Source: Halieaceae bacterium
GTDB lineage: Bacteria > Pseudomonadota > Gammaproteobacteria > Pseudomonadales > Halieaceae
Direction: 5' to 3'
Assembly (NCBI GenBank): GCA_024640505.1
Contig: JAHEEV010000014.1
Location: forward strand, 1-59,976
Length of the DNA: 59,976 bases
Each line of letters starts with the position of its first letter. Positions within the stretch are counted from its first letter, which is position 1. A model generated the notes under the pieces. That model was not told the origin of the DNA, did not search any database, and was given only the letters and a program-made list of their open reading frames with translations. A program made the position numbers and the translations under genes. Of the stretch, positions 55,072 to 59,976 are shown piece by piece.

Positions 55072-56213
55072 TGGGCGACTACGTCCGACAGATGCCGCAC
55101 CAGGGTTCTGCCGACCTGGCCCGCCCTCCCAGCACCGCCTCGCGTTTCCATATCGACGTGCCCCTGCTGCTGTTGCTGATGGTGCTGACGGTCTACGGCC
55201 TGTTTGTGCTCTACAGCGCTTCCGGCAAGGACATGGGGGCCGTGATCCGCCAGGGGCGTTATTTTCTGGTTTCCTACGTGGTGATGATTGTCGCCGCACA
55301 GATCAGCCTGGAGCGCTTCACCCGCTGGTCGCCCTGGTTTTATCTCGTCGGTGTCGCCACCCTGGTGGCCGTGATGTTCGTCGGGGTGGGGGCCAAGGGA
55401 GCGCAGCGCTGGTTGTCCATCGGTGGGTTTCGCTTCCAGCCCTCCGAAATCATGAAGCTGGTGGTACCGATGGCGGTGGCCTGGTACCTGGCGGACCGGA
55501 TCCTGCCGCCGCGCCTCAATCACGTGATCGTGGCGCTCGGGATCGTCGGGTTGCCCGCCGCGCTTATCCTGCAGCAGCCGGACCTGGGTACGGCCCTGTT
55601 GATCGCTGCCAGCGGCCTGTTCGTCCTCTTCATGGCGGGCATCGGCTGGCGCTACATGGTAGGCGCAGTGATTTTGGCGGTGGCGTCCGCCTGGCCGATG
55701 TGGATGTTCGTGCTGAAGGATTACCAGCAACAGCGCATACTCACCATGCTCAATCCCGAGAGCGATAAGCTGGGCGCGGGCTGGAATATCATCCAGTCCA
55801 AGACCGCCATCGGCTCCGGCGGCTGGCAGGGCAAGGGCTGGATGAACGGCACCCAGTCGCAGCTGGATTTCCTGCCCGAAAGCCACACGGATTTCATTAT
55901 TGCCGTGCTGGGAGAGGAGTTCGGGCTGCGCGGCGTCCTGATGCTGATGGGTATCTACCTGCTGATCCTGCTGCGGGGCTTCTGGATCGGAGTCCACGCC
56001 CAGTCCAGCTTCGGCCGTATGATGGCCGGCAGCCTGACGCTGACGTTTTTCGTGTACATCTTTGTTAATATGGGCATGGTCGCCGGGATGTTGCCGGTGG
56101 TGGGTGTACCTCTGCCCCTGGTGAGTGCGGGTGGCACGTCAGTAGTCACATTGATGGCCGGATTCGGCCTGCTGATGGCGATCAGTACGGAAAAACGCAT
56201 GGTGGCCACGTGA
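55071..56213 (+). CDS. rodA: Peptidoglycan glycosyltransferase RodA (SEDS)
   Basis: A 380-residue integral membrane polymerase that extends glycan strands during elongation with PBP2. About ten hydrophobic helices are present. Family segments are GGFRFQPSEIMKL, QQPDLGTALLI, FLPESHTDFIIAVLGEEFG with the catalytic Asp, and GVPLPLVSAGGTS. It is translationally coupled to mrdA and followed by mltB. Confidence 0.95.
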   Translation: MGDYVRQMPHQGSADLARPPSTASRFHIDVPLLLLLMVLTVYGLFVLYSASGKDMGAVIRQGRYFLVSYVVMIVAAQISLERFTRWSPWFYLVGVATLVAVMFVGVGAKGAQRWLSIGGFRFQPSEIMKLVVPMAVAWYLADRILPPRLNHVIVALGIVGLPAALILQQPDLGTALLIAASGLFVLFMAGIGWRYMVGAVILAVASAWPMWMFVLKDYQQQRILTMLNPESDKLGAGWNIIQSKTAIGSGGWQGKGWMNGTQSQLDFLPESHTDFIIAVLGEEFGLRGVLMLMGIYLLILLRGFWIGVHAQSSFGRMMAGSLTLTFFVYIFVNMGMVAGMLPVVGVPLPLVSAGGTSVVTLMAGFGLLMAISTEKRMVAT

Positions 56214-56269
56214 TTTGCCTCACCGGCCCCCGCTGAATACCGGCACACTACAACAATGAGTCGCAGTCT

Positions 56270-57265
56270 ATGTCAGCATGCCTGAGAATCGCCCTGATCC
56301 TGGTCTCCCTGTGGGCCAATGTCTCCTGTGCAGCCGATACCTACGAGGGTAACCCTGCCGCGGCCAGGTTGATGGACGAACTGGTGCAGTCGGAGGGCTT
56401 CGACCGGCAACAACTCGAACGGGTATTTGCCGCTGCAGAGCGCAAGGGCGATATCCTGGAGGCCATCGCGCGGCCCGCGGAGAAGACCAAGCCGTGGTAC
56501 GAGTACCGCCAGATTTTCCTCACCGACAAGCGTGAGGCCGAGGGCGAGGCCTTTTTCCGGGAACACCGGGAAACTCTGGAGCGGGCGGAACGGGAGACGG
56601 GCGTGCCGGCCGCGATGATCGTCGCCATCATCGGTGTGGAAACCTTCTACGGGCGCATTACCGGCAGTTACCGGGTCATCGATGCACTGTCCACCCTGGC
56701 CTTCGACTATCCAAAGCGTTCGGATTTCTTTACCCAGGAGTTGAAACACTTTCTGGTCCTCACCCGGGAACAGGGCGTTGATCCCCTGGTGCCCAAAGGC
56801 TCCTATGCGGGGGCGATGGGCTATGGCCAGTTCATGCCGAGCAGCTATCGCAGCTACGCGGTCGACTTTGACGGGGATGACGTGACGGATATCTGGAACA
56901 ACCCCGTGGATGCCATCGGCAGCGTGGCCAATTATTTCAAGGCGCACAGCTGGCGTCCGGGCGGGCCGGTCGTGTCGGCCGCTACAGTGGCCGATGGGGT
57001 CGGCGAGGAGTGGTTTGTACGCTCGCGCAAGGATCTGGTGCCGACGTTTACCCTCGCGGAATTTGCCGCTGCAGGGATCGTTCCCGCGGATGATCTGGAT
57101 CCCCAGTCCCTGGCCATCGCCATGGACTTTGAGTTGGAGAAAGGCCGCGAGTACTGGCTGGGCCTGCACAATTTCTATGTCATCACGCGCTACAACCACA
57201 GTGCCATGTATGCCATGAGCGTCTATCAACTCAGCGAACGTATCGCGGGGCGGGTGGGCCAGTGA
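56270..57265 (+). CDS. mltB: Lytic murein transglycosylase B
   Basis: A 331-residue periplasmic hydrolase that cuts glycan strands to leave 1,6-anhydro-muropeptides. It has an N-terminal signal with Cys near residue 21 (LWANVSCAAD), so it might be lipidated, though the lipobox is imperfect. The catalytic Glu is in IIGVETFYGR, and the SLT3 fold continues with YAGAMGYGQFMPSSYRSY. Its stop overlaps the rlpA start (TGATG). Confidence 0.94.
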   Translation: MSACLRIALILVSLWANVSCAADTYEGNPAAARLMDELVQSEGFDRQQLERVFAAAERKGDILEAIARPAEKTKPWYEYRQIFLTDKREAEGEAFFREHRETLERAERETGVPAAMIVAIIGVETFYGRITGSYRVIDALSTLAFDYPKRSDFFTQELKHFLVLTREQGVDPLVPKGSYAGAMGYGQFMPSSYRSYAVDFDGDDVTDIWNNPVDAIGSVANYFKAHSWRPGGPVVSAATVADGVGEEWFVRSRKDLVPTFTLAEFAAAGIVPADDLDPQSLAIAMDFELEKGREYWLGLHNFYVITRYNHSAMYAMSVYQLSERIAGRVGQ

Positions 57266-58062
57266 TGGCCCGCGCCACGCTGGTGTTGATGGCCGCTGTG
57301 GCGGCGATCATCGCCGCCTGCTCGGCTCCCGAGCCACCGGTTTCACGCTATCCGGATGCCTATGATGGAGCCCCTCCCAGGTCCATCGCCCCGGACGATG
57401 TGGCTGACGCGGTGCCGCGGCCCGACCCGATCCTGCGGGCGGGCAACATCAGCCCCTACACGATCAATGGCGTGACCTACAAGGTCCTGGAGGACTTCGG
57501 TGATTACCGGGAGCGGGGAACTGCCTCCTGGTACGGCACGAAATTTCACGGGCACGAGACATCCAACGGTGAAATCTTCGATCTGTACCAGGCATCGGCG
57601 GCCCACAAAACCCTCCCGATACCCTGCTATGCCAGGGTGACCAACCTGGATAACGGGAAGAGCATCGTGGTCCGCGTCAACGATCGCGGCCCCTTCCACG
57701 CGGACCGCCTGATCGATCTTTCCTATGGCGCCGCCGTCAAGCTGGGTTATATGGAGAAGGGTACGGCGCCGGTAGAGGTGGCGGTGCTCGATATTACCGG
57801 TATCGACGACCGACGCAATACCACCAGCGGCACCTACCGTTACCTGCAACTCGGCGCTTACGGTTCCGAGGCGTCCGCCCGGCAGTTACAGGGAGAACTG
57901 CAGCAGTTTCTCGCCGCACCGGTTTTTATCAGCCCGGTTCAGGCCGGTGAAAACCTCCTCTATCGGGTGCGCGTCGGACCGGTCTCGGACACTGAGGAAT
58001 TGCTGGCCCTGCAGCAACGCCTGCAGGCAAGCGGTTACGACTCCGGTCAACCGCTGCCCTGA
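57265..58062 (+). CDS. rlpA: Septal-ring lytic transglycosylase RlpA
   Basis: A 265-residue outer-membrane lipoprotein. The signal ends in IIAAC, with lipidated Cys near residue 19. The double-psi barrel domain (GTASWYGTKFHGHETSNGE and VRVNDRGPFH with the catalytic Asp) cuts naked glycan strands. A C-terminal SPOR domain (residues about 190-265, QLGAYGSEASAR) targets the septum. The ATG at 57265 overlaps the mltB stop. Confidence 0.94.
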   Translation: MARATLVLMAAVAAIIAACSAPEPPVSRYPDAYDGAPPRSIAPDDVADAVPRPDPILRAGNISPYTINGVTYKVLEDFGDYRERGTASWYGTKFHGHETSNGEIFDLYQASAAHKTLPIPCYARVTNLDNGKSIVVRVNDRGPFHADRLIDLSYGAAVKLGYMEKGTAPVEVAVLDITGIDDRRNTTSGTYRYLQLGAYGSEASARQLQGELQQFLAAPVFISPVQAGENLLYRVRVGPVSDTEELLALQQRLQASGYDSGQPLP

Positions 58063-58117
58063 TTCTTTCGCTTGAAGGTCGCATGGGTTACCATTCCCGC
58101 GGTCTGATTCAATTCCC

Positions 58118-59293
58118 ATGGTCCCCGTCTTTATGATCCGATTCGTGCTCGTTCTGCTATTGGCCGTTGCCACTCCCGCTGTTCTGGCAGCCAGTATCGT
58201 ACCCTCGCCTCCGCAGGTGGCCGCAGAGGCCTATATCCTGATGGACGCCGGCAGTGGGGCAGTGCTGGCGGAGCACAATGCGGACCTGCCACTGCCCCCC
58301 GCGAGCCTGACCAAGATGATGACGGGCTATATCCTCTCCAACGAGATCAGTGCCGGTCGCGTCAAGCAAAGCGACATGGTGCCTGTGAGCCGCAACGCCT
58401 GGTCGCAGAATCCACTGTTCGTCGGCTCCTCACTGATGTGGATCGAGCCGGGCAAGGATGTCTCGGTGGAGGATCTGGAGCGCGGTATCATTATCTCCTC
58501 GGGGAATGACGCCTGCGTGGCGGTGGCCGAATACCTGGCGGGCACTGAATCGGCCTTTGCCGAGATGATGAACGCCCAGGCCGAAGCGCTGGGTATGGTC
58601 GACACCTACTACGTCAACTCGCACGGTCTGCCCCACCCGGAACACATGACGACTGCCCGTGACCTGGCCACCCTGGCGAAGGCGATCATCGTGGATCACC
58701 CCGAGCACTACCCTATCTACAAAGAGCGGGAATTCACCTACAACGGGATCCGTCAGTACAATCGCAACACGCTGATGGCTGAGGACCCGACCGTGGATGG
58801 CCTCAAGACCGGGCATACCGAGGAGGCTGGATACGGGCTGGTGGCATCTGCCGAGCGCCGGGGCATGCGGCTCATTTCCGTGGTGCTGGGCACCAAGAGT
58901 AAAAACGCCCGCAAGAACGAGACCCGCGGCCTGCTCAACTACGGCTTCCGTTTTTATGAAACCGTCACCCAGTTCGAGCCGGGCCAGGAACTGGATTCCG
59001 CGCGGGTCTGGAAAGGTGCGCAGGATTACGTTCCCGTGGGACTGCTGGATGAAACGGTCCTCACGCTGCCCCGCGGCAAGTCCAAACTGCTCACTACCGT
59101 CGTTTCCGTGGAGGGCGACCTGGTGGCGCCGCTCGCCGTGGGAGATGCCGTGGGCTCGGTGCAGTTGACCCTGGACGGGGAGACGGTATTCCGCGCCCCT
59201 CTGGTGGCGCTGGAGGCGGTAGAGCCCGGCAACTTTTTCGCACGCCTCTGGGACACGATCCTCATGTGGATCGCCAGCTTCTTCAAGGCCTGA
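58118..59293 (+). CDS. dacA: D-alanyl-D-alanine carboxypeptidase (PBP5/6 type)
   Basis: A 391-residue class C low-molecular-weight PBP that trims the terminal D-Ala of stem peptides. A signal peptide (VLVLLLAVATPAVLAA) is followed by the SxxK in SLTKMM, SGN in SSGNDAC and KTG in LKTGHT. The C-terminal amphipathic helix (FARLWDTILMWIASFFKA) binds the inner membrane. ATG 58133, six codons in, is the other start. It follows rlpA as in related genomes. Confidence 0.95.
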   Translation: MVPVFMIRFVLVLLLAVATPAVLAASIVPSPPQVAAEAYILMDAGSGAVLAEHNADLPLPPASLTKMMTGYILSNEISAGRVKQSDMVPVSRNAWSQNPLFVGSSLMWIEPGKDVSVEDLERGIIISSGNDACVAVAEYLAGTESAFAEMMNAQAEALGMVDTYYVNSHGLPHPEHMTTARDLATLAKAIIVDHPEHYPIYKEREFTYNGIRQYNRNTLMAEDPTVDGLKTGHTEEAGYGLVASAERRGMRLISVVLGTKSKNARKNETRGLLNYGFRFYETVTQFEPGQELDSARVWKGAQDYVPVGLLDETVLTLPRGKSKLLTTVVSVEGDLVAPLAVGDAVGSVQLTLDGETVFRAPLVALEAVEPGNFFARLWDTILMWIASFFKA

Positions 59294-59307
59294 CGGGGTC
59301 CCCGGGC

Positions 59308-59577
59308 ATGCCGCAGCAGGAACCGCCGAAGATAGAGTTCCCGTGTGACTACCCGATCAAGGTGCTGGGTCGAAATGTCGAAGAGTTCGAAACGGTCGTC
59401 GTCGAAGTCTTCGAGCGTCATGCCCCCGGTTTTGACCAGGAGACCATCAGCGTCAGGGCTTCGAGCAAGGGCACCTTCACCGCGATCACCATCATCATCA
59501 CCGCCACCGGGGCGGAGCAACTGGAGGCCCTGCACCAGGATCTCCTGTCCACCGGCCTGGTGCAGATGGTGATTTAG
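59308..59577 (+). CDS. ybeD: DUF493/YbeD family protein
   Basis: An 89-residue cytoplasmic protein with an ACT-like fold. The start [21 protein letters not shown] and the [15 protein letters not shown] strand match YbeD, which always lies between dacA and lipB. The ligand and role are unknown. The stop TAG shares its last base with the lipB start codon. Confidence 0.92.
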   Translation: MPQQEPPKIEFPCDYPIKVLGRNVEEFETVVVEVFERHAPGFDQETISVRASSKGTFTAITIIITATGAEQLEALHQDLLSTGLVQMVI

Positions 59578-59976
59578 TGTCCGGTCCCATCCTGAGGGAA
59601 CTGGGGGTGGTCGACTATGCTCCCACCCTGCAGGCCATGAAAACGTTCACCGATTCCCGCGGTGACGATACACCCGATGAGCTCTGGCTGCTGCAGCATC
59701 CGCCGGTTTTTACCCAGGGGCAGGCGGGCAGGGCGGAACATCTCCTGGCGCCGGATGACATTCCGGTCATTCAGGTGGATCGCGGTGGCCAGGTGACCTA
59801 CCACGGACCCGGCCAGTGGGTGATCTACCTGCTGGTGGACCTGCGGCGTCGCGGTCTGGGGGTGCGCGACCTGGTGGACCTGATCGAGCGCAGCATCGTG
59901 GCTCTGCTGGCGGAGTACGGTATCGAGGCTGCCCCGGATCCTGCCGCGCCGGGGGTCTACGTGGCCGGCGAGAAGA
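59577..59976 (+). CDS. lipB: Octanoyl-ACP:protein N-octanoyltransferase (partial)
   Basis: The first 133 residues of LipB, which moves octanoate from ACP to lipoate-dependent enzymes. The frame begins with GTG at 59577, overlaps ybeD by one base, and runs off the right edge. Recognised segments are [20 protein letters not shown] and [16 protein letters not shown], the latter with the RGG-x-TYHGPGQ signature. The catalytic Cys and Lys lie beyond the window. Confidence 0.94.
   Translation, partial: MSGPILRELGVVDYAPTLQAMKTFTDSRGDDTPDELWLLQHPPVFTQGQAGRAEHLLAPDDIPVIQVDRGGQVTYHGPGQWVIYLLVDLRRRGLGVRDLVDLIERSIVALLAEYGIEAAPDPAAPGVYVAGEK

Overview
The window is a GC-rich stretch of gammaproteobacterial chromosome. 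It codes densely on both strands, and almost every gene belongs to a conserved family. The gene order proA-nadD-rsfS-rlmH-mrdA-rodA-mltB-rlpA-dacA-ybeD-lipB at the right end is the pseudomonad arrangement. A double ATP-cone NrdA, PilU, Rsd, a PhaD-like regulator with phasins, and fadBA agree with that. Together with the acyl-CoA/PHA lipid flavour and the odd oxidoreductases, this suggests a marine member of the Cellvibrionales/Halieaceae (OM60/NOR5) type. The lineage is an inference; nothing in the window fixes the species.

Layout. 1-6560: end of elbB, a GIY-YIG protein, the ABC-F ATPase YheS, an FKBP lipoprotein, rsd, dsbB, acpH and gshA. 6663-6995: a truncated phosphotransferase relic. 7211-16863: pilU, a DUF1631 / zinc-ribbon / VWA / MoxR cluster, moaA, an SLC13 transporter, a PqiA-like membrane protein, a peroxiredoxin and a methyltransferase. 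16892-18679: a PHA-granule cluster with a PhaD-like regulator and two phasins whose lysine-rich tails lie at opposite ends. 18905-26736: pckA, hslO, an LLM flavin oxidoreductase, a PHA-system protein, a patatin, an AraC regulator divergent from a diiron protein, and rpsT. 27007-33571: a TetR regulator, a tyrosine phosphatase, an acyltransferase overlapping dinG, and an orphan Rieske oxygenase.

33572-36310 is the least ordinary part. It is a lower-GC islet lying directly 3' of tRNA-Gly(CCC). It carries little convincing coding sequence in its left half, one clear small protein gene, and a DUF1326-DUF2182 pair. An imperfect copy of the tRNA 3' end lies at its far edge, so it looks like a relic of tRNA-targeted integration. 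36461-49676 returns to core genes: yqcC, a PQQ-type dehydrogenase fused to cytochrome c, fadBA, nrdAB (with a perfect DnaA box upstream), argF, argD and grxD. 49686-59976: an isomerase, proA, the NAD/ribosome/cell-wall cluster, and the start of lipB.

The genes work together mainly as housekeeping modules: beta-oxidation and carbon storage (fadBA, phasins, pckA), redox and thiol balance (gshA, dsbB, hslO, grxD, peroxiredoxin), dNTP supply (nrdAB), arginine and proline synthesis, and cell elongation (mrdA/rodA with hydrolases). No CRISPR array, prophage, intact insertion sequence or integrase was seen. Long open frames antisense to real genes are common here because of the GC-rich third codon positions; they are not annotated.
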